From contig OZ237740.1 in assembly GCA_965178125.1 (NCBI GenBank), forward strand, positions 248,001-312,000: a DNA stretch of 64,000 nt, written 5' to 3'. A program made the translations under genes and the position numbers. Of this stretch, positions 46,956 to 57,900 are shown one piece after another. Positions within the stretch are counted from its first letter, which is position 1; every line of letters begins with the position of its first letter. The notes beneath the pieces were generated by a model, which did no database searches, was not told the origin of the DNA, and saw nothing but the letters and a program-made list of their open reading frames with translations. The DNA is from Bilabrum cf. latius (lineage: Eukaryota; Bigyra: Bicosoecida; Bigyra; Bicosoecida).

Positions 46956-47852
46956 TCAAAGCAGGTCAAGGGAGTCACCCGCCTGCCAGCCCTCGCCCTG
47001 CTGCCAGCCCACGGCCTCCCTGGCTTCTCTCCAGGCAGCAAACGTGGCCCACTTCACCATCATGGACCTGAAGGTGACGCAATCGGGCAGCAGCGGGGGC
47101 TCAAGCTCTGCCAGGGTTCTGATCACCGACTGTGTGGACGCGTTCTTGTAGTTTCCGGCCATGATGTGCAGGTCCTTGCCCTCCCACTCGAGCTCACTGG
47201 CGGCAGCCGCTTCGTTCACGATCGACCGCACCAAGCCTTGGACGTCGTGCGCAGTCGCGCCGGACAATGCGACAATGTGCGCGTGTGGAAATAGCCAGGC
47301 GGCATCTTCGGAGGTCTGCACCATGCCCAATTCCCCCATGAGCCCGCTGTCGTACAGCAGGCTGGCCAGGTGGTCCCGCCGCCGCTCGTGGGTCCACTCC
47401 GACCACGGCGGCGTCCCCGATTCGGTTGCTGCAGGTGGTTGCGTCATTCCTTGCGAAGTTGTAACCTCTCGCATCGGAAGCGCGACCTACTCCAAGATCT
47501 CGTCCGAATCGGCCGCTGTGTCGTTCGCGAAGTGGTCCTTTGCCAAGCGCACGGTCCGCCTCATCATGTCGTTTACTCCGCCCTGCTTCCTGGCTGCACT
47601 CAGCAGAGCCACCAGGGCCTTGGCGTAGTCCCGGGGCTCCCACCGCCTGTCTGCCTGCATCACAAGGCACGCCAGTGTTTCTTTCCTAAGTAGCGGTGGC
47701 AGTACGATGCCCTTGGGGTCTTGTGGGGTGCCCGCCGTCTTCTGCACTCTGGTAGAGACCTTTCTGGTGTGTGGGTCTCGGACGCGGATGGCCACCTGCA
47801 TGCGGGCCATCAGGAAGCGTATCGTCTGGCGTCCCCATCCTTGTTCCGTCAT
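46956..47852 (-). CDS. Unidentified 298-aa protein
   Basis: ATG 47852 to TGA 46956, with TAG at 47487 (DEILE-TAG-VALPMREV). Helical first half (IRFLMARMQVAIRVRD, RDYAKALVALLSAARKQGG, RRTVRLAKDHF). The second half holds RRRDHLASLLYDSGLMGEL and VQGLVRSIVNEAAAASELE. It lies directly downstream of the duplicated tail of the 33.7-kb ORF (48,447-48,720), so the two could be parts of one repeated element. Not recognised; no motif for polymerase, nuclease or protease seen. Confidence 0.4.
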
Positions 47853-47925
47853 GATGGCCTCGGGCTTTGGGGGATCTGATATTTTGTGGACTCAACTCAA
47901 AAGCGCACGCTATCACGAAGAAACA

Positions 47926-48423
47926 TCTGGAGCTGATAGCGGCAACCAATGCGAACGCCCGACTACAGCGACGGATTTTCAAGCCCCACGGCTTGCTAAA
48001 GGATATAGAGAGGCAATGGGCCAAAGGCATGAGCGCGTGCATGCTCGCCTCTCTGAAGGATCGTGAGACGCAGAGACGGTCATGGAGGAGGAAATGGTGG
48101 GTCTCGACCGGGGACCCCGATGTGGGACTGGACCGCGCCTTGTGCCGGGCACACGCTCCGCACCTGTATGCTTTCTCCTTGTGAAGGCAACAGGCTGGGG
48201 GCCTGTGGGGGACCACACTGATGGCGAAAAATGGGAACTCGGCGGCATAGGCTGAGAACGGGGGGCCTTTGGCCTGAAAGGGTCGGGGGTCTTGTAGTCC
48301 TTTATTTTTAGGGCTCCTCTGGATCTAGGTGATCACCCAAACCCCCTCGGGGGCGACGGTGCATTTGGGTGTTTATGGAATCTTTACCCAACAATGTATT
48401 TCTGTATTTCTGTATTTTCTGGA
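47926..48423 (+). mobile_element. Non-LTR retrotransposon E-type, copy 4: clean 486-bp insertion with 6-bp target duplication
   Basis: Insert 47,932-48,417 flanked by tctgga (47,926-47,931 and 48,418-48,423). The empty site is present once at 33,714-33,719. The insert encodes a 5'-truncated C-terminus ending at TGA 48184 (ERQWAKG, RRSWRRKWW, AHAPHLYAFSL), which matches the pattern of the E family (RIWARE, WTSRWWR, AHSPSLWSF). It finishes with about three tgtatttc tail units. Confidence 0.8.
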
Positions 48424-48446
48424 ACGAGGGCCCGGGACCTACCAGA

Positions 48447-48720
48447 CTTCACGCTTCAGCTGCAATGGCCTAAACCACCTAAGCTCCACCCTGGGGACCC
48501 ATTTCCCCCTGGGGAGCGTCAGCGTTCACGTTCCCTCCGGCGCCCGCTGCCGGCACCCCGTCCTGCTGCCCGTTCTGAGCCAACCCTGCCTTGACGTTGG
48601 CGATCGCCACGGCGAGGTTGTTGTTTTCGGCTGCCCCTACAGCCAGGCTGGCAAAGTCCTCCCGGACCGCCCTTGCGAGCGCCCGTTTGGCCTTCGCTGC
48701 AGCCCTCCTCGATCCCCTCG
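48447..48720 (-). pseudogene. Duplicated C-terminal fragment of the 33.7-kb ORF
   Basis: Nearly identical to 33,743-34,016 (VREDFASLAVGAAENNNLA and so on), ending abruptly at 48,720. Part of a duplicated segment into which E copy 4 inserted. Confidence 0.75.
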
Positions 48721-49391
48721 GGCTCTCGATAGTTTTTGTTGCGTGTGATTATCTTAATACGTTATTACTAATTACAGGAGAGGAAGGGACGGAGGGCGCT
48801 GCCTGGGGCAGGCCTCCAGGAGGCGGGTCAGACCAGAAGAACGGGGAAGGGGCAGGAAGGTCAGGGCGTCCTCCACCCCCATGGCCCGACGGAGACGGGA
48901 ATGGGGACATGGGTGCAATGGGCTGGTGGAGTCCGGCACTCAATAGTCATCGCGACACCTCCTGCGCAGCAGATGGTGCCCATGACTCGGCTAAACTATT
49001 AACTTCTATTAGCCGAGTTCATGGAGCTGTCGTCTTGCCTGTGGTGGAGAACGCGCGAGGCCTCCGGTGGATTTTGAACTGGCAACAGTTTCCACAGAGC
49101 CGGAATCGGAAAGGAGCTGGCATGCCGGTGGTCGGGAAGCCCTCCTATGGGTATCGAGCCCGAGACTCCAGGAGTTTCAGTTGCGCCACAACCCCACCAC
49201 GGCGGGGTATAGGCGTTTCTGGATCATCCTGAGTGAGCTCGGAAGTCTCGATAAGTGCCACAGAGAATTAGTTTTGGGCGAGGGTCCAAGGCGAGGTCTC
49301 GAAGGTGATGATGACGATTGATTATGAAGATACGACTTTTTACAGGACTTTCGGAAAGGGATCTTCATTCTACCTAACCTCTTCTCATACT
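48721..49391. other. Spacer upstream of propeller copy 3
   Basis: No gene. Contains a perfect 10-bp hairpin (actcggctaa/ttagccgagt, 48,985-49,018) and, at its right end, the propeller-gene leader (gactttcgg...cttcattctacc). Confidence 0.45.
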
Positions 49392-50801
49392 ATGGCTGGA
49401 GTCGCAGGAGCACCTGAAGCCAATAAACCCAGTCATTCAAGTGACGGTGGGAAGGTGAGCGCCACTTCTCATGCGGATGATTGGGTGGATGAATCGCTGC
49501 GCGCGGACGACGGATGCGAAGCCGTCTCAATCGGTGATGCACAGTGGGAAATGATGAAAACCCGCATGGTTGGATTCAGCACTTTAGATCATGTGACTGG
49601 CATGCCGGAAGGGTGCGCCCTGACCAAGGTGTGCACGTTCGATGGGGAGGAGCTCGAGGTTTTCGATACTTCGTCTGGCAAGGTGGTCGCCACGGTCAAG
49701 CTTGAGCATAAAGGCGACACAATCTACGACATGTTCTATATTCCCCGGTCTGGCATCTTCACATTAATCGATGTGGGGGTGTACCACGTGGACCTGCACA
49801 AACTCGAAGCAACCGAGCTGCCTGGCTCGAAAGGCTACTGCTACTGGCCCGGGGTACTTGACCGTGCCACAAGCAACCAGCTGCGTCCATGGGCCAAGTT
49901 CGAGATGTACTGCTACTCAGCAACGACTGGCAAGGAGACCACGATCGAGGCGGCAGAGGTGCAGGCCACCGTTCCGCTCGAATCTGAGCTTTTGGCACGC
50001 ACGTCGCTCCTCACCCGAGTCGACAAGATGCTGACGGGGCCCATCAGGGGCATGTCAATCCACAAGGAGCGTTTGGTAGGATGCGGAGCACCAGTGCACT
50101 ACATCAGGCTGCAGGACGGCCGAATCGCAGCATGGACCGATCAAGGGGAGCCGTACGGCGGTCTGACAATGTGGGACATGGCGACCAAGAAGGCTCGATT
50201 CGCCGCTGACTGCTTCCTGCTGGAAGGCAACCCAAAATGCGAGGACTGGGAAGAGATCATGGACGACAATGGATATGCAGAAGGCACCCTTGTGCAGGTG
50301 GGTCCTTCCATGGTGGCCCTGCTGTTGCAGTAGTACAAGTACGGCATCGTGCTCATCGACGTTGATCGCATGGAGCAGGTGGGGCTGGCAGCGGAGGGCG
50401 AGCACATCCACCTGGCCGAGGCCGTGCATGTGAAGGGCATGGACCATGCCGTGCTGGTGGCTGGGACCGTGAGTCCTGGTAAACTGCAGGTTTGGTGTCC
50501 AGTAGACGGTGATGCAGGTTGGTACAAGAAGCAGCAGGAGGTTGAGCTCGGTGAGAAGGTGACGGGAGTGACGGCTCTGAAGGCAATTCCGGGGGGCAAG
50601 CTGCTCGTGTCTGCCCGGCAAGGCAGCTTTAACAACCGATTTAGTGATGACCACCCCTTCAAGTGCTTCGAGCTGAATGGTGTCAAGGTGAAGCTTGCGG
50701 CTGCGACCGAGAACATCGATGATGAGACTGCTACCGCCGGTGTAGGCGGTAGCATGCTGCTTCAGGCGGTGGAGGCGCATGGCGAATCTGGTTGTTAGTG
50801 A
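49392..50801 (+). CDS. Orphan beta-propeller-like protein, copy 3
   Basis: 469 residues, ATG 49392 to TGA 50799. TAG at 50331 (VALLLQ-TAG-YKYG) replaces Asn or Lys of the other copies (AAC, AAG to TAG), and a second TAG (50796) is the last sense codon before TGA. All propeller strands of copies 1 and 2 are kept. The C-terminus (QGSFNNRFSDDH) is the most divergent part. Its 3' flank differs from copies 1 and 2: it runs into the 84-bp R flank at 50,810. Confidence 0.7.
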
Positions 50802-50809
50802 GGCTAGCA

Positions 50810-51600
50810 TGGTCTCTGAGATTGAGGTCGCGCGGTGGGCGCAGGACCCGCTCGAGGTGCAGGCTCAGATGCGACGTAGCGATGTGGAGCAGTGAACATA
50901 ATATGTCTGAGTCAAAGCACACACTACCCAACTACAACGACCACCCCAAGAGGCAATCGCACTGGGCAGGTCGAACGGATCAGCAAGCTCACGCCATGGG
51001 CTCCGCAAGCTGGGCCGCTTCTCCGTGGGGGAATTGCGCTGCTTGCGGTCCATCTGCATTCGCGATGCCTTCGTGTTCGATTGCGTTCGGATCAGCCGCC
51101 TCGTCCGGTGCTGCACCCTCAGCTCCTACTGCAGCTGCAGCAGGTACTGCGGGCACAGCTGGCGCTTCAGCTGCATCCAAACCCTACGCACCACCAGCTC
51201 CACCAGCCTACTGTGGTGCCACTCCTAGCTGCGCAACTCCCGCTGCCAGCTCTCCCACCTGACCACCAGCTCCTGCTGCGGCCGCTCCCTGTGCGCCGGT
51301 TGCCTCCCTCTGCTTCAGCAGCTCACAAGCGTTAAGGTTAAATTTGCTCGTGAAAGCTGCGTTCCGCATGGCGACCAACCTGGCGATATCCCGAGCCCAG
51401 AACCTGACCTGGGCATCCACTGACTTGCTTCCATTCTTCCCGAGCCGCTTACGCCTGATGCGTGCTAGCAGCTTGAGGACCCCTCTGGCTCTATCTCCGA
51501 TCCTGCCTGAAGGCTGGATCACAAAATCCCGAAAGATCACCGTTTTGGGAATTTTCAGCGTCTTCACTGGGTTCCCCGTCGCCCCCGTGGGGATACGACC
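50810..51600 (-). mobile_element. Retrotransposon R, copy 5 (3' fragment) with shared 84-bp flank
   Basis: 50,896-51,600 is the last ~700 bp of R (minus strand: VLKLLARIRRKRLGKNG, Ala-rich tail), 5'-truncated at ~51,600. The adjoining 50,810-50,895 is the same flank found beside the ends-only copy at 32,711-32,794. Confidence 0.8.
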
Positions 51601-53248
51601 CCGTCAGTTGTGTGCCGTAGGTACGGAGGCACGTTACGAAGTGATTTAGATCGGAGAGATTGTGTAGTATTGGTCGCAAGTCCGAGCGCAGATGTGAGGC
51701 TCTCACTTGTTCGGAATTTCGGTGGCACCTGTGTTCTACAGCTGTGCCCCGATATTCTCAGTAATAATTGTCGTTATGTGGCAATACACACTGGGAAGAC
51801 AGGCAGGGGCAACTCCAGAGGAGGTGATTCCCACTGCTTGTTGTTTTGAACAGGAGCTGATTTGCACAGCTGGATTCCGTTCGCATGCCCGCTTAGGGAG
51901 CCCGTTCGGACCAGCTGCACAGATTGCATAGATTTGGTACATATTGCATTCGATTGTCATTGGAGCCTGCTTCGTCAGGACGCCATGACACGTGATCTTG
52001 CAGTTGGCCCCGTGGCCTCCTACTGCCGATCATGAATTCGATGCCGAGACTAGCAGCATGCCATTATGGCACCCTGTCTGTCCAGATGTCCGCGTTGCAT
52101 GCGTGATTTTGCATTTCTATGGGTATATTTGGCTGGTCTTGCTCGTCGAGCCTGTCTCTGCCCATGTGTTGGTGGAAACCGCACCGTTTGATCGGCACAG
52201 CTCCTTTGGGACCCCGGTTCCAAGGGATCACGGTCTTGGCAGCACTGCCTGTTATGATTGACGGTGCTGTTTCCGTTTCTTTGAATGAGCTCATAGCAGC
52301 CTGTCTTCTGTACCGTTCAACCGGCCAAAATTTTCAGCCCAGAGCTGCTGTTTATTTTCGCGGCTTCTAGTTTGCTTGGCCGTACTCCACGAGACACCCT
52401 TTCCTAGCCACCGACGGTTCTGGCTATTATCATGATTCCCTGAGGGCTTGTAGGGCCTCAACCCTGACACCGAGAGACGATTCTGGTCCTCGTGTGCAGC
52501 TGCGGATCGCTTCCGCCTCAGGCGTACACAATCCTACTTGTAATTCACTTCCACAGTCAGCTATACTAGCTCTCATTGGCTAGACTGATAAATCTGTGCT
52601 TGCCGCCGTCTTCCTATCTCGGCGACAACAGGGGCACTTCGAATTTGCCCACCTCTTGCGCGTTCTGCCCTCATCAGAGCCTGCACAATTCGACAGCGTG
52701 AGCTGCTGGGGAGGTTCATCTAGACATTTTGTCTATTACTAATGGCCTCACAATACGCTTTAGGGAGCTGTGCCCTATCTACATCGATGTGCTCCCGCCG
52801 CCGCCCGGTAGCGCCGTACATCGCACAGTCCGCCATAAAAGAAAAATATCACACGGCGGCTTGACCTGTTCGCATCTTGCGACAATAGCAGGCATGTTCT
52901 ATAAATGTGTACCTTTTTCCGTAGCCTCCATCTAGTAATTGCAGCTGCCTTCGCATTCAAATTGCTCCAGTTCGTCCGGGCTTCGCTACAGGTTGCCATG
53001 GTTGCATTTGCCCGACCAGCTCCCTGCCCACATTTGGGCGTCGGATATGCAGTGCCTCGTAGCAGCGACGTCCCTGGTGTGCTTCGCCTCTTGCTCGGGC
53101 CCGCCATCGTTCAGTCGGCTTGGACATGGTCGCAATTGCCCAAGCTGCTCCTTGTCCATGAATGGGCTTGTTTCAAATTGGGAGTCGGAGCGCGCGGAGA
53201 CTTCCGGTTTGATCGGACCGTGGAGAGTGGCCCTGGAATCTGGAGTGG
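51601..53248. other. Gene-poor interval
   Basis: About 1.65 kb of AT-richer sequence. No frame here has convincing protein character and no repeat shared with the rest of the window was noticed. The right end precedes the E-type fragment. Confidence 0.45.
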
Positions 53249-53473
53249 ATGGCAGGAACGTTGGGCCGTTGCGCCCTCAGCAAGGAGCTTCAGGTGCTAG
53301 AACGCATCTGGGCGAAGGGAACGGCAAGGTTAGCACGCTCCCGGATCTGGAGCAGGCAACAAGTTCTCGAGGCGGACTATGTGGCGGTCTGGTGGCGAGA
53401 GGCTGAATACCTCACGCCTCGCCAGGCCTTCCTTGCGCATGCTCCCTCATTGCGTACGTTCGACTGGGTCTGA
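53249..53473 (+). mobile_element. Non-LTR retrotransposon E-type, copy 3 (C-terminal fragment)
   Basis: Frame ending in TGA with RIWAKGTARLARS, DYVAVWWREAEYL and AHAPSLRTFDWV, aligning with the C-termini of E copies 1 and 4 but clearly a different lineage. The upstream limit is unclear. Confidence 0.6.
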
Positions 53474-53693
53474 CTCCCAGGAGATCTCAACGCGATGCGC
53501 TTAGGACACGGGTCCTAGGCATGTATCGGTCTTAACCAGACCAACTATTTCTTTAGAGGCCTTTTCAGGTCCTGACTGGCTCCGCCAACGCGGGTACAGC
53601 TGGGTCCCCTGTTAAGGTGCGCGTTACTTTGGTGGCAGTCCTCGGATTGTCTCTGGTATTGAATTGCGTGCGAAAACTCTATTTTCTCTCTCT

Positions 53694-54303
53694 CTCGCAG
53701 AGGGGTCCTCAAGCTGCTAGCACGCATCAGGCGTAAGCGGCTCGGGAAGAATGGGAGCAAGTCAGTGGATGCCCAGGTCAGGTTCTGGGCTCGGGATATC
53801 GCCAGGTTGGTCGCCATGCGGAACGCAGCTTTCACGAGCAAATTTAACCTTAACGCTTGTGAGCTGCTGAAGCAGAGGGAGGCAACCGGCGCACAGGGAG
53901 CGGCCGCAGCAGGAGCTGGTGGTCAGGTGGGAGAGCTGGCAGCGGGAGTTGCGCAGCTAGGAGTGGCACTACAGCAGGCTGGTGGAGCTGGTGGTGCGTA
54001 GGGTTTGGATGCAGCTGAAGCGCCAGCTGTGCCCGCAGTACCTGCTGCAGCTGCAGTAGGAGCTGAGGGTGCAGCACCGGACGAGGCGGCTGATCCGAAC
54101 GCAATCGAACACGAAGGCATCGCGAACGCAGATGGACCGCAAGCAGCGCAACTCCCCCACGGAGAAGCGGCCCAGCTTGCGGAGCCCATGGCGTGAGCTT
54201 GCTGATCCGTTCGACCTGCCCAGTGCGATTGCCTCTTGGGGTGGTCGTTGTAGTTGGGTAGTGTGTGCTTTGACTCAGACATATTATATTCTCTCTCTCT
54301 CTA
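53694..54303 (+). mobile_element. Retrotransposon R, copy 6 (3' ~600 bp)
   Basis: Begins at gaggggtcctcaagctgc directly after a (CT)n tract and ends with the R 3' terminus (gactcagacatattatatt) plus (CT)n. Encodes only the basic segment (DAQVRFWARDIARLVAM) and the Ala-rich tail, ending at TGA ~54,196 after a TAG. Confidence 0.85.
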
Positions 54304-54915
54304 AGATGGAGCCAGAGGGGTCCTCAAGCTGCTAGCACGCATCAGGCGTAAGCGGCTCGGGAAGAATGGGAGCAAGTCAGTGGATGCCCAGGTCAGGTTC
54401 TGGGCTCGGGATATCGCCAGGTTGGTCGCCATGCGGAACGCAGCTTTCACGAGCAAATTTAACCTTAACGCTTGTGAGCTGCTGAAGCAGAGGGAGGCAA
54501 CCGGCGCACAGGGAGCGGCCGCAGCAGGAGCTGGTGGTCAGGTGGGAGAGCTGGCAGCGGGAGTTGCGCAGCTAGGAGTGGCACTACAGCAGGCTGGTGG
54601 AGCTGGTGGTGCGTAGGGTTTGGATGCAGCTGGAGCGCCAGCTGTGCCCGCAGTACCTGCTGCAGCTGCAGTAGGAGCTGAGGGTGCAGCACCGGACGAG
54701 GCGGCTGATCCGAACGCAATCGAACACGAAGGCATCGCGAACGCAGATGGACCGCAAGCAGCGCAACTCCCCCACGGAGGAGCGGCCCAGCTTGCGGAGC
54801 CCATGGCGTGAGCTTGCTGATCCGTTCGACCTGCCCAGTGCGATTGCCTCTTGGGGTGGTCGTTGTAGTTGGGTAGTGTGTGCTTTGACTCAGACATATT
54901 ATATTCTCTCTCTAA
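54304..54915 (+). mobile_element. Retrotransposon R, copy 7 (3' ~610 bp)
   Basis: Same content as copy 6, starting at gatggagccagaggggtcc right at the (CT)n end of copy 6 and ending in (CT)n where copy 2 starts. Confidence 0.85.
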
Positions 54916-57900
54916 GGTGCTGGAGGCAAAAGCTCCCTTCCTGCTGGAACAAGTGCCCGAGGAGATGTCAGAGGAGGAAACTGACTAGCTGTGGAGGGGT
55001 GTGATCAAGGCGGTCGCATTCAACCACACCATGGAACGCCCATTGCGTGCGAACCTAACCCGGTCAGAGCTGGCGCTGGGCAAAGAGTACTTCGTCAAGA
55101 TGAGCAACGCCGTGATCGAAGTGAGCAGGGAGTACATGGAAGAGGGAGACCATGCGACAAAGCATCAGCTCGACCTGAAGCTGCTCCGTCAGCTGACGGC
55201 CCTGATACTCAAGCACCGAAGTGGATGGGTGCGACCTCTGGAGGAAGGGCGTTCATACAAGGAGATCTCAACCGTAGCTGCGGATTCAGCTGCGCTTGAC
55301 AATGACATGGTCATTGCTGAGATCGACGATGATGCCGAGGGAGGAAAGTCGGAACAAGAAGAAGAGCTTGACCTGGCGTCGGTTGACGTGGACAGGTTCA
55401 TGGCAAGGGTGTAGCAGATTGTCCCAACAGTGAGACTACCTGAGTCCTCCGAAGAGGAGATCGAGTCGGCCCAGAAGCTGGTGGGCAAGGGGAAGGCCAA
55501 GTCAGCCTTGGACATGCTGGGAGGTGCAGGCGTTGTATCCAAGCCTGTGAGCCTGCTGGGTCCAGCGCTGCAGGTGCAGCTCACCCAGCAGCACTCTGGC
55601 GAAATGGGAGAAGTGCAGGCAGATGAGGTATGTGATCCGGAGTCACCTCTCGACCTCAGCGCGATGCTGATATCGGACAGCAAAGGGAAGTCAATTGCGC
55701 ACCTGCAGGAATTCAAGAGAAATCGGGCGATCGACATTCTTGGGATGTCGAGAGAAGTCGCAGACAAGTTCACCAGGGGACAGGCGGACCTCGTCATGCA
55801 ACTGTACACCGCAATCGGGTCAGGCTGGGTCCCACCACTTGCACGAATGCTCCTGACTTTAGGACGGGGCATCGGGATTGAGAAGCCGGGGAAGCCGGAA
55901 CCCAGGCCACTCGGTATGGGCTCCAACCTCCTGCTTCCACTCCTTAAACATCTTGGCGACGGGCTCAAACCGTTGGTTGTGAAGAGGTGCAAGCCAGAGC
56001 AGTTCGGAGGTGGTCTTCCCTGTGGGGCAGATGCCATCTCATTCTTGGTTCGTGTGTATCTATCCACGTTCCCTGATCGTGTGGCAGCCCACGTGGACAT
56101 GAAGAATGCCTACGGCACGGTGGAGAGGGAGTCTATCATGAAGGTGTTGAGGGAGGAGAAATCCGAGGCCCTCCCCTTTGTGGCAGCACAGTTTAGATCG
56201 CCAGGGTACTCGGCGATCGTAGGATCGGATGGTGAGGTTGACATCCTGAAGAACCGGCAAGGGGTGGTCCAAGGATCACCCATGAGCCCGCCGTTGTTCT
56301 GCCTTGGTTTTGACAGGGCCCTGAAGGCAACACGAGCAGCACATCCCGACGTACTAATCCTTGCGATTGCGGATGATGCATTCCTGCTTGGAACGCGGGA
56401 GAAAGTAGCACTTTGCATGGCTACCTTGAGAGCGGAGGTGGAGAAGGACAACCTCACGCTGCAGTCCACCAAGACGGAGTTTCACTCCCCGTCGGAGTCC
56501 ACGCGGGTCGCGATCCGCGAGGATATTGATGCAGGGAGACTCCAGGGCACGCTGAACGCAGCGGGGATCGTCGTGGCTGGCATCCCGGTGTCACGTACCA
56601 GGGAGTTTGTGGAGAAGCACCTGGGAGAGCGGCTGGTGGATGTGGCAAATGGGGTCGTTCTATGCGGCCTTCTGAAGCCATCACTAGCGGTGTACGTGTT
56701 CAGGACGTGCATCCAGCCCAAGTGGCAGCCCTTCTGCAGGAGCGGTATTCTCATTGGCCTGGAGAAAGGGGGGACGCTGCAGAGAGTTGAACGCCTCGAG
56801 GAGGCGTTCACGGACCTGATAGCCAGTTTCGACACAGGCCTCTATAGGGCGAACGACCAGCTCCTACGAGCTGAGTGCGTCCGCCACCAGAGGAAAGCTC
56901 CTCTAGCTCAGGGAGGAGTCGGGCTTGCACTGATCCCAGAACGTCTTGCCCTGGTAGCACGGTTCGCAGGCATGGTCCTCGATGTGGTACCAGGACTAAC
57001 CGGCCTGGCGATGAAGTACAACCTGGATTTCATGAGCGGGCTTAGCCAGCTCGAGGAGGCAACCGCAGGCCCAGTCAACAACCAACACGACACGTACGGA
57101 CTTCACAGTGCGCCCGTGCTCTAGGTGGCAGACTGGGCTGTGCGCTGGGTACTGTACAAGATGAAGGGACTGGTCCGATCGGCCAAAGAGGACCCCAACC
57201 AACGCCTCAAGTACCAGCTGTGGCACCAACCGGTGCCCCACGAGGACATGCCAGGATGTCTCAAGTCGGTGTGGGACCCGACGAGACTCGAAGAGATGCT
57301 GAGCGACCCAGAGACGAAGGCAGCACTCGAGAAGTAGGTGAAGTGTGCGGAGCACAATCTCATCACACCGGACCCGATTGAGAAGGTCAAGGTGGAAATT
57401 GCCAAGAAAGTGTTCATCGAGGTGGACCCGATGGACAACGTGTCAAGGGCGAAGCGGACCGCCGCGAACCCGGAGAGGTTCATGTTGGAGGCAAAAGGGT
57501 TGAAGAGTCACCTGAGGCATATGCAACGGCTCGCTGGGGACGATCCGATGAAGTTTGGTGGCCACCACGAAAGTTTGATGAAGAAGGCTGCAGATCGTGC
57601 CTGCACGGAGATGTTTCTGGTGAAGCCCTTCCAGAACATCCCAGGGTTCCAACAACGCCTCCTAGGAGAAGACCAACAGTGGGCAGACAGGGCCCGAGTG
57701 GAGATGCAGAGAGCAAGGGCGCTGATCAGGAGCTGCAGGTCAGCCGACGCAGGGGCGTTGCTACGCGCCTGCTACGTGAAGGAGCAGTTTGGTTATGGCG
57801 TGACCATTCCTGCCAACAAGGGGTACCAAGAGGAATTTTGCAGGCGTCTGATGGGACCGTCACCATCGGCAAGGCAGGCGCAGGAGGTGCTCAAGCGGAT

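Noticed and set aside
45940-47693. Plus-strand ORFs opposite the 46-48 kb genes
   Set aside because: Pro/Ser/Arg-rich antisense composition; the minus frames have balanced helical composition and TGA ends.
49130-49212. tRNA-like A and B box words on the minus strand (TGGCGCAACTG and GGCTCGATACC)
   Set aside because: Both boxes are degenerate, the spacing is too short and no cloverleaf forms.
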